Assembly: GCF_009937765.1 (NCBI RefSeq)
Contig: NZ_CP047089.1
Span: forward strand, 2,416,272-2,480,271
Direction: 5' to 3'
Length of the DNA stretch: 64,000 bases
Source of the DNA: Bacillus pumilus
GTDB lineage: Bacteria > Bacillota > Bacilli > Bacillales > Bacillaceae
The translations under genes and the position numbers were made by a program. The notes below the pieces were generated by a model. The model searched no databases, was not told where the DNA came from, and saw only the letters and a program-made list of their open reading frames with translations. Shown piece by piece: positions 38,314 through 47,362 of the stretch (positions are counted from its first letter, which is position 1; every line of letters begins with the position of its first letter).

Positions 38314-39843
38314 CTAAATAATATCCATCGGCCTCATCATGTCATAATCCTCGTGCTCTAATATATGACAATGCCACACGTACCTGCCGCTGTATGGAAC
38401 AAAGCGAGCAATGATTCGAATGACTTCACCGGCATGCGCTTGAATGGTGTCCTTGTAGCCTTGTTCATGTAAAGGAGGGGCTTCGTTCGGTCCTGTATAC
38501 ACAATGTCCCCTGTCGATTGATAGACCTCTGTATCAAATGGTCTTCTGTCTATCACCCTAAATTGAACAAGATGTAAATGAATGGGATGTGTGCCCCTTG
38601 TTGGATTGACGATGGACCAAACCTCTACACTGCCAAGCCGAGGATTTTCCGTGACAGGGTCATTCCAAAAATGGTTATCAAGCAATAAAATAGGGCGGCC
38701 ATATTTATCTTGTGTACCGGTAAGAGTGAGCGTACGCTCTTTATCAGCGCGACTAGGCCGAAGTGGTGGAAGCGGTTTGAAAATAGGCCGTAATGTTTTA
38801 GGTGCTCTCCCTTTTAGCGGTCGAGTGACTTTAAATTGCATGATGTTGGCATCTGTTTCGGGATTTACTTCCTGTCCGCAGCCGGCTTTATTTTTAAGGG
38901 TGATCGTTTTGTTTTCGTAAGCTGAAAAATCAATGATGACATCAAATCGTTCAGCAGGAGCAATGGTAAAGGATTGATGGTGAACAGGTCTTGGTAAAAA
39001 GCCGCCATCAGATCCAATTTGCAAAATCGTCGCATCATTGTCTAGATGCAGCTCGTAAGTTCTTGTATTAGACGCATTTAAAATACGAAAACGGTATTTT
39101 CGTGGCTCCACTTCTAAATATGGCCATACTTTTCCATTGACCAAAATGGTTTCTCCGCAAAAGAAAGGCACGATAGACGGATCTGGTAGATCACTGTCTT
39201 CTGGCGTGTTGTTTGGTCTGCTTGGATAAAACAGCGCGCCATCCTCTTGAAACGTACGGTCCATGATCATTAGCGGAATATCATACTCATCCTTCGGTAA
39301 TTCTAGCGATTTTTCAAACGCATCTGAGATCAAATAAAATCCAGCTAATCCGGCGTACACATTTAATCGTGTCAATGCCATCGCATGATCGTGATACCAC
39401 AATGTGCAGGCTTGCTGATGATTTGGGTATTCGTACACTTCCCGTTCAAAGAAGGGGCCGGTTGCTTCAAAGTCTCGTGAAAACCAAGCCTCTGGATAGC
39501 CGTCACTGCTTGCTGGTGTGACGCCGCCATGTAAATGAACGACGGTCTTGACTTCTGGTTCATCATGATGGCCTTCGTGAATCGTGTGATCGACCGGTAG
39601 AAAATGTTTAAGTGGCAATTTGTTCATCCATTTTACTTTGACTTTTTCATTTCGATTCGCATGAATGGTTGGACCAGGCAAACTGCCATTATAGGTCCAT
39701 AGCTTGGTTGGGGGCAGGTCTCTATGAACTTTTAGAAATACTTCCTCCATAGCGATTTCATAATACGTTTGTCGTGGGTTCTTTTTGACGGGCTCCGCAA
39801 CTTCTGGAATTGGCAGCTCGTCAACAAATTTTTCTAGGTTCAT
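38314..39843 (-). CDS. cotA: CotA, outer spore-coat laccase / bilirubin oxidase
   Basis: A 509-residue multicopper oxidase of the spore coat that oxidises phenols and bilirubin with O2 and makes the brown spore pigment. All copper blocks are present: HLHGG near residue 103, WYHDHAM near 148, HPIHLHLV near 416 and HCHILEHEDYDMM near 488, including the type 1 Cys between the His ligands. There is no signal peptide, as expected for a coat protein made in the mother cell. A TATACTGTA about 45 bases upstream resembles the SigK -10 but the -35 is unclear. B. subtilis also has cotA next to gabP. Confidence 0.96.
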   Translation of the reverse strand: MNLEKFVDELPIPEVAEPVKKNPRQTYYEIAMEEVFLKVHRDLPPTKLWTYNGSLPGPTIHANRNEKVKVKWMNKLPLKHFLPVDHTIHEGHHDEPEVKTVVHLHGGVTPASSDGYPEAWFSRDFEATGPFFEREVYEYPNHQQACTLWYHDHAMALTRLNVYAGLAGFYLISDAFEKSLELPKDEYDIPLMIMDRTFQEDGALFYPSRPNNTPEDSDLPDPSIVPFFCGETILVNGKVWPYLEVEPRKYRFRILNASNTRTYELHLDNDATILQIGSDGGFLPRPVHHQSFTIAPAERFDVIIDFSAYENKTITLKNKAGCGQEVNPETDANIMQFKVTRPLKGRAPKTLRPIFKPLPPLRPSRADKERTLTLTGTQDKYGRPILLLDNHFWNDPVTENPRLGSVEVWSIVNPTRGTHPIHLHLVQFRVIDRRPFDTEVYQSTGDIVYTGPNEAPPLHEQGYKDTIQAHAGEVIRIIARFVPYSGRYVWHCHILEHEDYDMMRPMDII

Positions 39844-39913
39844 GTTGTCTAATCCTCACTTAAAAATTCAATTTGATACAGTATAAGTGCGGACATGAAA
39901 ATAGGTGAATAAA

Positions 39914-39940
39914 ATAAAAAACCCGCTTTTCAGCGGGAGC
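39914..39940 (-). terminator. Terminator after gabP
   Basis: CCCGCTGAAAAGCGGG followed by six T on the minus strand. Confidence 0.88.
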
Positions 39941-39941
39941 A

Positions 39942-41330
39942 TTATGGATGCTTATTTTCAAGCGTTGCATTTGCAGGTGTTTTTTTATTTGGTTTAAAGA
40001 TGAAATAAGCGGCAAGCACACTGAAGGTAATGATACTCGTCAAAATGAGCTGAGGTCTCATTGATTCGATAAACAGCATCGATATCAAGATGGCGCAAAT
40101 AACCAAAATGGTAAAGTACGTGAGATATGGGAACAGCCACATTTTGATTTTGAGCTGTTCTGGATTTTCTTTTTCGATTTTACGACGCATTCTTAATTGT
40201 GACACAGCAATGACCAAGTAGACAAGAAGGGCAATTGCACCGGATGCATTGACTAAGAACAAAAAGATGGTTTCAGGATAAAAGTAGTTCATCATGACGG
40301 CAATGTAAGAAAAGAAGGTGCCAGCGACTGTAGCGGCTACAGGAACGCCACGTTTGCTGATTTTCATAAAGCGTTTCGGTGCTTCGCCTCTTTCTGCCAG
40401 TGAATAAAGCATTCTGGACGTTGTGTACAATCCGGAGTTTAAGCAAGATAGAACGGCTGTTAAAACAATGACGTTCATGACTTGAGCTGCTGATGGGACG
40501 CCGATGTATTCTAATACCGCAACGAACGGACTTGTTAAAATACTCGCTGAATTCCACGGAAGCAAGGTCACAACGACAGCGATGGAACCGACATAAAACA
40601 CGATGATACGCCATACAACAGAGCGGGTAGCTGTTGTCACAGACTTGACCGGGTCTGCTGATTCTCCGGCCGCTATTGCCACAATCTCGGTTCCCATGAA
40701 GGAAAAGATGACGACGACAATCCCGAGTAAAACAGAGCTGAATCCATTTGGAAGGAAACCACCGTTCCCTGTTAAATTGGCAAGACCTACAGTATGATGA
40801 CCACCAAAACCAAAGATAAATGCAAAACCGATGAGTAGGAATAGAATGATGCTGACGACTTTGATTAATGAGAACCAATATTCAAATTCGCCAAAAGATT
40901 TAACAGAAAAGATATTTGTTAATGTTAAGAGGATAGTGAGGATAAGACTTGTGAGCCAAACAGGTGCATCTCCATACCAATACTGAATAATGGCAGCACC
41001 GGCAATGGCTTCGATGGCGATGACAATCACCCAGAAGAACCAATAAAGCCAGCCAATTGTAAAACCGGCCCATGGACCGATGGCATCGCTCGCATATTGT
41101 GAGAAGGAACCGCTTGTCGGATAGGCACATGCCATTTCTCCAAGCATTCTCATAATAAAGATTACGAGAAGTCCGGCAAAAGAATAGGAAAGAATGGATC
41201 CAGGCCCTGCAGAATGAATGACAGCGCCGCTACCAACAAATAGCCCTGCGCCAATAACTCCGGCAATGGAGATCATGGAAATATGTCTTGTTTTAAGATT
41301 TTTTTGAAGACCGTTTGTGATGTTGGACAT
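39942..41330 (-). CDS. gabP: 4-aminobutyrate (GABA) permease
   Basis: GabP imports GABA and proline-like amino acids by proton symport. The 462-residue product has 12 membrane helices and amino-acid/polyamine permease motifs: SIAGVIGAGLFVGSG in helix 1, MRMLGEMA, GPWAGFTIGWLYWFFWV, and FSFMGTEIVAIAAGE in helix 6. I chose the ATG at 41330, which follows GGAGGTAAAGAC; the frame extends six codons upstream over that site. A dyad (ATTCTCT/AGAGAAT) lies in its leader near 41350-41367. Confidence 0.93.
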   Translation of the reverse strand: MSNITNGLQKNLKTRHISMISIAGVIGAGLFVGSGAVIHSAGPGSILSYSFAGLLVIFIMRMLGEMACAYPTSGSFSQYASDAIGPWAGFTIGWLYWFFWVIVIAIEAIAGAAIIQYWYGDAPVWLTSLILTILLTLTNIFSVKSFGEFEYWFSLIKVVSIILFLLIGFAFIFGFGGHHTVGLANLTGNGGFLPNGFSSVLLGIVVVIFSFMGTEIVAIAAGESADPVKSVTTATRSVVWRIIVFYVGSIAVVVTLLPWNSASILTSPFVAVLEYIGVPSAAQVMNVIVLTAVLSCLNSGLYTTSRMLYSLAERGEAPKRFMKISKRGVPVAATVAGTFFSYIAVMMNYFYPETIFLFLVNASGAIALLVYLVIAVSQLRMRRKIEKENPEQLKIKMWLFPYLTYFTILVICAILISMLFIESMRPQLILTSIITFSVLAAYFIFKPNKKTPANATLENKHP

Positions 41331-41644
41331 GTCTTTACCTCCAAACATTTCTCTTGATAGAGAATTTGTTTTTAGAATATTTTAAATTTTATCATACTGA
41401 ATTGTCATTCAGCATTGGACAGGTTATCAAACTGACATTTCAAACCTCTTAACATGATGTTAAAAAGTATAAAGGATTTGAGAGATTATGTTCCCTCTTT
41501 TTCCTCTGTTCATTCTTAAAAATAGCATAAGATCGGATGAAGAGAAGTTGTGTCTTAAAATAAAATTATTCTGAAATTTTACTAGTAAGAGTGAACTTGC
41601 CCATATGATCCTCACAGAGTGAATGAGGAAAAGGTTGATGGGAG

Positions 41645-41693
41645 TAGGTCTTGAGGTCAATTGACCTTGTAAAAATAAGTTTACTTAGGTCAA
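41645..41693. promoter_or_regulatory. AGGTCA half-site cluster with perfect palindrome upstream of mneS
   Basis: AGGTCAATTGACCT at 41654-41667 is a perfect 14-base palindrome. It is flanked by two more half-sites in the same orientation, AGGTC at 41646 and AGGTCAA at 41687. This arrangement suggests an operator for a dimeric regulator, about 120-160 bases before the mneS start. It does not resemble the MntR site. The rest of the 480-base gap 41331-41812 shows only the gabP leader dyad. Confidence 0.45.
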
Positions 41694-41812
41694 CACATTT
41701 CTATGTATCCTATTTTGCTGACACAAGCGAATCATGTTGCTGTAGACCCACACGGGCTTTGCTTTGTAAGATAAATAATAGAAAAGTGATGTGTGAGGAG
41801 GCGCGGTTTGAC

Positions 41813-42712
41813 ATGGAGCGCTATAACGAATTAAGACAAGGTGAAACAGGTGCTTGGGTCAGCATCATTGCTTATGTGATCTTATCTGCAGTGAAACTTC
41901 TGATTGGGTATACGTTTCATTCAGAGGCTCTTTCGGCAGATGGATTGAATAATACGACGGATATTATTGCATCTCTTGCAGTGTTGATTGGACTTCGTAT
42001 TTCTCAAAAGCCGCCTGATGAAGATCATCCATACGGTCATTTTAGAGCAGAGAACATTGCGTCTCTTGTGGCGTCCTTTATTATGATGCTTGTAGGACTT
42101 CAGGTTTTGCTGAGTGCAGGTCAGTCGCTCTTCTCATCAGAGCATCAAACGCCTGATATGATCGCAGCTTGGACGGCAGCAGGAAGTGCTGTGTTGATGT
42201 ATGGTGTGTATATTTACAACCGTAATCTGTCCAAACGGATCAATAGCCAGGCTCTTCATGCAGCAGCTGCTGATAATAAATCAGATGCGTATGTGAGTAT
42301 CGGAACATTTGTTGGGATTATCGCCTCTCAATTTCAGCTGGCATGGATTGATACACTTGCAGCGTTTGTCATTGGGCTCATTATTTGTAAAACGGCGTGG
42401 GAGATTTTCAGAGATGCTTCTCATTCGTTAACGGATGGTTTTCATATAAAAGATATGTCCAAATATAAAGAGACCATTGAAGCAACACCTGGGGTGGGCG
42501 ATTTGAAAGATATTAAGGCACGCTATCTCGGAAGTACGGTCCATGTGGATGTAGTAGTGGAGGTCGAGCCGCACTTGAACATTGCAGAAAGCCATGATAT
42601 TGCAGATGAGATTGAACGTAGAATGAAGAAGGAACATGATATTTTACATTCTCATGTTCATATGGAGCCAGCAGGTGAGCCAATAGAAGAGAAGAAGTCT
42701 TTTCCATCGTGA
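41813..42712 (+). CDS. mneS: MneS (YeaB), CDF-family manganese efflux protein
   Basis: A 299-residue cation diffusion facilitator. It has six membrane helices, the metal-site motifs ADGLNNTTD (helix 2) and ADNKSDA (helix 5), HPYGHFRAE between them, and a cytosolic ferredoxin-like domain ending HSHVHMEP. In B. subtilis MneS, with MneP, exports Mn2+. I chose the ATG at 41813 (MERYNELRQGE), preceded by GAGGAGG with 11-base spacing, which gives the usual length; the frame extends 54 codons upstream into a region without conservation. Confidence 0.92.
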   Translation: MERYNELRQGETGAWVSIIAYVILSAVKLLIGYTFHSEALSADGLNNTTDIIASLAVLIGLRISQKPPDEDHPYGHFRAENIASLVASFIMMLVGLQVLLSAGQSLFSSEHQTPDMIAAWTAAGSAVLMYGVYIYNRNLSKRINSQALHAAAADNKSDAYVSIGTFVGIIASQFQLAWIDTLAAFVIGLIICKTAWEIFRDASHSLTDGFHIKDMSKYKETIEATPGVGDLKDIKARYLGSTVHVDVVVEVEPHLNIAESHDIADEIERRMKKEHDILHSHVHMEPAGEPIEEKKSFPS

Positions 42713-42731
42713 GAAGGCTTCTTTTTTCTAT
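42690..42731 (+). terminator. Terminator after mneS
   Basis: AGAAGTCTTTTC and GAGAAGGCTTCT pair around the stop codon and are followed by TTTTTT. Confidence 0.7.
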
Positions 42732-42813
42732 GTGTTGATGTTTTATGCAATTGCGCGTTGTATGGTAAAGTTAGACTATATGAAATTAACGGAAACGTGA
42801 TAGGAGGATCAGG

Positions 42814-43776
42814 ATGGCATTTGATGAACCAATGCATTCAGATTTACAAAAAATCGTAGATAACATCAATAAAGTCATGGTTGGGAAGAAAGACATTGCG
42901 ATATTAAGCCTTGTTGCGATTTTGGCGAAGGGGCATGTGCTACTAGAGGATGTGCCTGGTGTTGGGAAGACGATGATGGTTCGTGCTCTGGCAAAATCGA
43001 TTGGCTGTGAGTTTAAGCGAATTCAATTCACTCCTGACCTTTTGCCATCTGATGTAACAGGTGTGTCGATTTATAATAAAAAGACAAATGAATTTGAATT
43101 TAGGCAAGGACCCATTATGGGACAGATCATTTTGGCTGATGAGATCAACCGTACCTCTCCAAAAACACAGTCAGCATTGCTCGAGGCGATGGAGGAAGGC
43201 AGTGTGACAGTGGACGGAGAAACAATGCTGCTTGCTGATCCTTTTTTCGTCATGGCTACGCAGAATCCAGTGGAATATGAAGGGACTTATCCGCTACCAG
43301 AAGCGCAAATGGACCGTTTTTTATTCAAGCTCCAAATGGGGTACCCGACCATGCTAGAGGAGCTGGAGGTACTCAACTTGCAGGAAAAGCAGTCCCCGAT
43401 TGATACGCTCCAAGCAGTGATGACAAAGGATCATATCCATGCGCTGCAGCAAGCGGTTCAGACCATTCATGTGGATGTATCCATTAAAGAATATATTGTG
43501 GAAATTGCACAGGCGACGCGTCAGCATCCATCTGTCTATCTAGGTGTGAGTCCAAGGGGATCGATCGCCCTTATGAAAGCGGCTCAGGCGTATGCACTGT
43601 TGAACAGGCGAGATTATGTGATTCCTGATGATGTACAGTATTTGGCGTCTTATACATTACCGCATCGAATGATTTTGACATCAGAAGCGACGTATGAAGG
43701 GAAGAAGGCGGAGACACTGCTGCGACAAATGCTTGAACAAATTGGCGTGCCAGTTCAAAAGTCGATGACTCAATGA
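42814..43776 (+). CDS. yeaC: YeaC, MoxR-type AAA+ ATPase
   Basis: A 320-residue cytosolic AAA+ ATPase. Walker A is EDVPGVGKTMM near residues 44-54, Walker B ILADEINR near 108, sensor 1 MATQNPVEYEGTYPLPEAQMDRF near 148. MoxR proteins are thought to act as chaperones for partner proteins, often next to a DUF58 gene and a transglutaminase-like gene as here (yeaD, yebA). AGGAGG precedes the ATG. Overlap of its stop with the yeaD start (ATGA) shows an operon. Confidence 0.93.
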   Translation: MAFDEPMHSDLQKIVDNINKVMVGKKDIAILSLVAILAKGHVLLEDVPGVGKTMMVRALAKSIGCEFKRIQFTPDLLPSDVTGVSIYNKKTNEFEFRQGPIMGQIILADEINRTSPKTQSALLEAMEEGSVTVDGETMLLADPFFVMATQNPVEYEGTYPLPEAQMDRFLFKLQMGYPTMLEELEVLNLQEKQSPIDTLQAVMTKDHIHALQQAVQTIHVDVSIKEYIVEIAQATRQHPSVYLGVSPRGSIALMKAAQAYALLNRRDYVIPDDVQYLASYTLPHRMILTSEATYEGKKAETLLRQMLEQIGVPVQKSMTQ

Positions 43777-44963
43777 AATTAGGTCATCGTTTCGCTTTTT
43801 CATTATGGTTACGGGTGATGATGCTCATTATTCTCACTGCGGCAGTTTTTTGTTATGCCATGTTTCAGGGAGGGTTTGTGAGTTGGTTCCTTTTTTATGC
43901 ATTTTTACCATATGCGTTGTATGCTTTGCTGTTTGCGCTCGTGCCGCTGAGAGTGACAGCGAAAAGGACTTTACAACAAACCCGCTTGAAGGCGGGAGAC
44001 GTGCTGTCCGTTGACCTTGAAATCAAGCGGACAAATCCATTTCCATACGTTTACGTCTTGATTGAGGATGATCCTCCAGACACCTTTCATTTAAAGGAAC
44101 AAATTGAAATGAAGCAAATGCTGTTTCCTTGGTTTCGGAAAACGTGGCGTTTTTCCTATCAATTGAATGATGTCATGCGCGGGGAACATCATTTGTCAGC
44201 GGTTCGAATCAAAACGGGGGATATGTTTGGTTTTGTGGAGAAAGAAGTCATCATCCCGTTAGAAAAAAAGCTGCTTGTTTATCCGAAAATGCTCGATCTT
44301 CAGGTTGAGTCTGCTGAGTCAGTGAATGAAAATGGAGGCAAAGCGGTTCACTCTTGGTTAAATGAACCGACCCATGTGACTACAGGTGTAAGGGAATACC
44401 AGCAAGGAGACCGTTTTGCCTGGGTGGACTGGAAGACGACAGCTAGAAGAGGCCAGCTGATGACGAAGGAATTTGAACAGAATCAAACAAAGGATCTTGT
44501 CGTTTTTGCTGATTTTACAGATGAAGCGGCATTTGAGACCGTCGTTTCTATTACAGCTTCAGTTCTCCAATCGGCAGTGAAAAAAGGAGTTCCGGCAGGC
44601 CTTGTCCCACTTGGTGATCAACATGTCTTTCGAGTGGATCAAGGAGAGTCTCATTTGCAGGACTTGCTTTATTTTTTAACAATGGTGCAGCACCATCCTT
44701 CTCGCGCACATGAATATAAAGCGTTCGCAGCGAGTGAGTACCAATACGCTGGAAAATATGTCGTTACGGGTCATCTACATGAAGAGCTTGCTGAGAGCCT
44801 CTTTGGAAATCGAAATAGAAAGAACATCACTGTTCTTTTAGTGAAGAGAGCCGTGGATCGATACACGGCAAAAGAAAAACAGCTTGTAGACCGGCTGAAG
44901 TCATCGGGAATACGCACGACCGTTTTATTTGAAGACCGGCTGCACGAAAGAACTGTGAGGTGA
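43773..44963 (+). CDS. yeaD: YeaD, DUF58 protein
   Basis: A 396-residue protein with two N-terminal membrane helices (about 10-30 and 33-55), a beta-rich region, and the DUF58 block VREYQQGDRFAWVDWKTTARRG near residues 208-229, followed by a von Willebrand A-like region. It is the usual partner of MoxR ATPases and transglutaminase-like proteins. The start overlaps yeaC and yebA follows after 9 bases. Function is unknown; a complex with YeaC is inferred from linkage. Confidence 0.9.
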   Translation: MKLGHRFAFSLWLRVMMLIILTAAVFCYAMFQGGFVSWFLFYAFLPYALYALLFALVPLRVTAKRTLQQTRLKAGDVLSVDLEIKRTNPFPYVYVLIEDDPPDTFHLKEQIEMKQMLFPWFRKTWRFSYQLNDVMRGEHHLSAVRIKTGDMFGFVEKEVIIPLEKKLLVYPKMLDLQVESAESVNENGGKAVHSWLNEPTHVTTGVREYQQGDRFAWVDWKTTARRGQLMTKEFEQNQTKDLVVFADFTDEAAFETVVSITASVLQSAVKKGVPAGLVPLGDQHVFRVDQGESHLQDLLYFLTMVQHHPSRAHEYKAFAASEYQYAGKYVVTGHLHEELAESLFGNRNRKNITVLLVKRAVDRYTAKEKQLVDRLKSSGIRTTVLFEDRLHERTVR

Positions 44964-44972
44964 CAAACATTT

Positions 44973-47177
44973 ATGCTGCATACGCATCAGCGGCAAAGCC
45001 GTTTTGAGTTGTTCATCTATTATGCTGTAGCATTTCTGCTGCTTTGGGAGTGGCTTCGACCGCTTCAAGATTTTACAGAGACGAGTCATACGTCTTATTT
45101 CATCATTTTTATAGGGCTTACCTGTTTGTTTACATTCTTTCGTTTGAAGTGGTATGTGACGTTTCCTGTTTGTACTGGCTTGATTTTGCTCGCCTTATAT
45201 TTGATCTTTTATCAAGCAGAGCCAAGCTATCCGGCTGCATTATTTGATGATATTAAAGATAATATCACCTTGATGAGCACAGGCATGTGGAGTGACATGT
45301 ATCCCTCCTTCCGCACATTATTGTTTTATATTTTGCTATGGCTGCTTGTCTACTTGCTTCATTATTGGGTGGTCTATCAGCAACGTATCTTTTTCTTTTT
45401 ACTCATGACGATTGTATATGTCACGATTCTGGATACGTTTACGCCATATGATGCAACCTTTGCGATCGTTCGCATAATGGTGTTTGGTTTTTGTTTGCTT
45501 GGGTTGCTGTATTTCGATCGACTGCGTTCGGCTGAAGGCATTCGGGTATCACAGAAGGCGCGTCTAAAGTGGTTTTTGCCCATGCTGGCGCTTGTTCTTC
45601 TGTCAGCAACACTCGGTGCTTCTTTACCAAAGTCTGATCCGAAATGGCCTGATCCTGTCCCGTTTTTTAAGGCGGTGACGAATCAAGATGGCTCTGCGGG
45701 ACAGAATAAGGTGGGATATAGTACAGATGATTCATCGCTTGGTGGACCGTTTAGTGAGGACCAAACACCGGTCTTTAAATGGAGCGGAAAGGAGCCGTCC
45801 TACTTTCGTGTCGAAACAAAAAGTATTTACACAGGAAAAGGCTGGGAGGATGCTTCAAATGATACGAAGCCTACTCGGCTAAAAGAGGACAGTGTACCGA
45901 ATCGTTGGTTTACCGAGCATGTAAAAACAGAGGAGCACGAAACGAGAGTCGATATGGAATCGAATTATCGATTTAATCATGCCGTCTATCCAATTGGGAC
46001 GATCATGCTGATGCCAATGGATAACATTCCGCTGCAAATCATGGGCAAAACGGAGAAAATTGTCCCGTCTATGCAAAACCCACCTAAAAATTTGGGGAAC
46101 TATCAAGTCAGTTTCTTATCTCCTACATTTATCCTTGAGGATTTGCAGAAAATCAAAGTACCGACAAAGAAGCAGGTCAATCAGGAGGTTGGCCGTGAAT
46201 ATTTGCAGCTTCCTTCCTCATTGCCAGAACGAGTGAAAACATTGGCAAACAGCTTAACGGAAACGAAGGATAATATGTACGACAAGGCTAAAGCGATTGA
46301 GGATTACTTAGGGTCTGCGAAATTTTCATATGAAACGCAAAATGTCGCTGTGCCAAGTAGTCAAGAAGATTATGTGGATCAATTTTTGTTTGATACGATG
46401 ATCGGCTACTGTGATAATTTTTCAACCTCGATGATTGTGCTACTTCGTTCGATTGGGATTCCGGCGAGATGGGTGAAGGGCTACACGTCAGGTCAATTAT
46501 ATGAAACACAGATGGATGGAAACAATGTGTACGAAGTGACCAATAACAATGCGCATTCATGGGTAGAAGTGTATTTTCCAAACAGAGGCTGGGTGACCTT
46601 CGAACCGACAAAAGGTTTTACAAACCCAGAGACCTTTACAAATGAATCGGCTTCAAGTGATCAAACTGATGATGATCAAAAGGAAGAAGATCAGCCTAGC
46701 TCTGATGCAAGCGAAGATCAGCCGACAGAACAGCCGCAGCAGCAAGAGACAGCACAGCCGGCTGAACCAAAGAAACAAACAGTGCAAGCGAAGCCTAATA
46801 TGGTGCATGTTGGATCAATCTTGGGTTTTGCGGCAGGAGCTATGATCCTTCTAGGCTTGATAAGCTGGATGCTTTATCGATTCAGAGGAAGATGGCTGCC
46901 ATTCTTTATTGTAAGAAAGGTGAAACGTCTGCCAGAGGAGGAAGTATTCTTCTATGCGTATGCTGCGCTATTAAAGCAGCTGAAGCGCAGGGGAATTGAG
47001 AAAAAACCTGGCATGACGCTAAGAGAATTTGCTTCTTTGATCGATGACAAAGATGGAGATCATCTGATGACAGAGCTGACGCGACTCTATGAGCGGGCAC
47101 TCTATCGACGAGAGGATGCGTCGATGCTTTGGGGGCAATCGGCAAAGTTATGGGAAAATTTAATAAACAGGAGATAG
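44973..47177 (+). CDS. yebA: YebA, membrane transglutaminase-like protein
   Basis: A 734-residue membrane protein: about six N-terminal helices (to about residue 220), a large external part, a transglutaminase-like core, an acidic Gln/Asp/Pro-rich linker near 560-610, one more helix near 612-632 and a cytosolic C-terminal DUF4129-like domain. The Cys-His-Asp/Glu triad is suggested by IGYCDNFSTSM, NNAHSWVEVYF and VTFEPT. Such proteins may be thiol proteases or crosslinkers; substrate unknown. Last gene of yeaC-yeaD-yebA, and the guaA promoter follows immediately. Confidence 0.9.
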   Translation: MLHTHQRQSRFELFIYYAVAFLLLWEWLRPLQDFTETSHTSYFIIFIGLTCLFTFFRLKWYVTFPVCTGLILLALYLIFYQAEPSYPAALFDDIKDNITLMSTGMWSDMYPSFRTLLFYILLWLLVYLLHYWVVYQQRIFFFLLMTIVYVTILDTFTPYDATFAIVRIMVFGFCLLGLLYFDRLRSAEGIRVSQKARLKWFLPMLALVLLSATLGASLPKSDPKWPDPVPFFKAVTNQDGSAGQNKVGYSTDDSSLGGPFSEDQTPVFKWSGKEPSYFRVETKSIYTGKGWEDASNDTKPTRLKEDSVPNRWFTEHVKTEEHETRVDMESNYRFNHAVYPIGTIMLMPMDNIPLQIMGKTEKIVPSMQNPPKNLGNYQVSFLSPTFILEDLQKIKVPTKKQVNQEVGREYLQLPSSLPERVKTLANSLTETKDNMYDKAKAIEDYLGSAKFSYETQNVAVPSSQEDYVDQFLFDTMIGYCDNFSTSMIVLLRSIGIPARWVKGYTSGQLYETQMDGNNVYEVTNNNAHSWVEVYFPNRGWVTFEPTKGFTNPETFTNESASSDQTDDDQKEEDQPSSDASEDQPTEQPQQQETAQPAEPKKQTVQAKPNMVHVGSILGFAAGAMILLGLISWMLYRFRGRWLPFFIVRKVKRLPEEEVFFYAYAALLKQLKRRGIEKKPGMTLREFASLIDDKDGDHLMTELTRLYERALYRREDASMLWGQSAKLWENLINRR

Positions 47178-47179
47178 TC

Positions 47180-47208
47180 TTGACCCCGTACCATCCTGTT
47201 GTTAGAAT
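47180..47208 (+). promoter_or_regulatory. Probable SigA promoter of guaA
   Basis: TTGACC at 47180-47185, 17-base spacer, TAGAAT at 47203-47208, directly after the yebA stop. It implies a leader of about 150 bases before guaA. Confidence 0.7.
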
Positions 47209-47242
47209 AGGTGAATATTAAAACCTTCTAAAATACATGAAA

Positions 47243-47320
47243 TTGAAGCGTTCGGATGTGAGTCTGGGCGCTTCAAAAGCGTGATTCACACTGAGAGCAG
47301 GTTTTCTCCTCTCATTTTTT
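47243..47320 (+). promoter_or_regulatory. Structured guaA leader with possible attenuator
   Basis: TTGAAGCG (47243-47250) and CGCTTCAA (47269-47276) form a perfect 8-bp stem, and TGAGAG (47292-47297) with CTCTCA (47309-47314) forms a shorter stem followed by six T. A terminator-like hairpin inside a 5' leader, after a promoter and before guaA, suggests attenuation. It may equally be the yebA operon terminator. I do not recognise a known aptamer. Confidence 0.45.
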
Positions 47321-47362
47321 CTGTGCGTTTATAAAAACTATATTGGACATAGAGGTGACACC

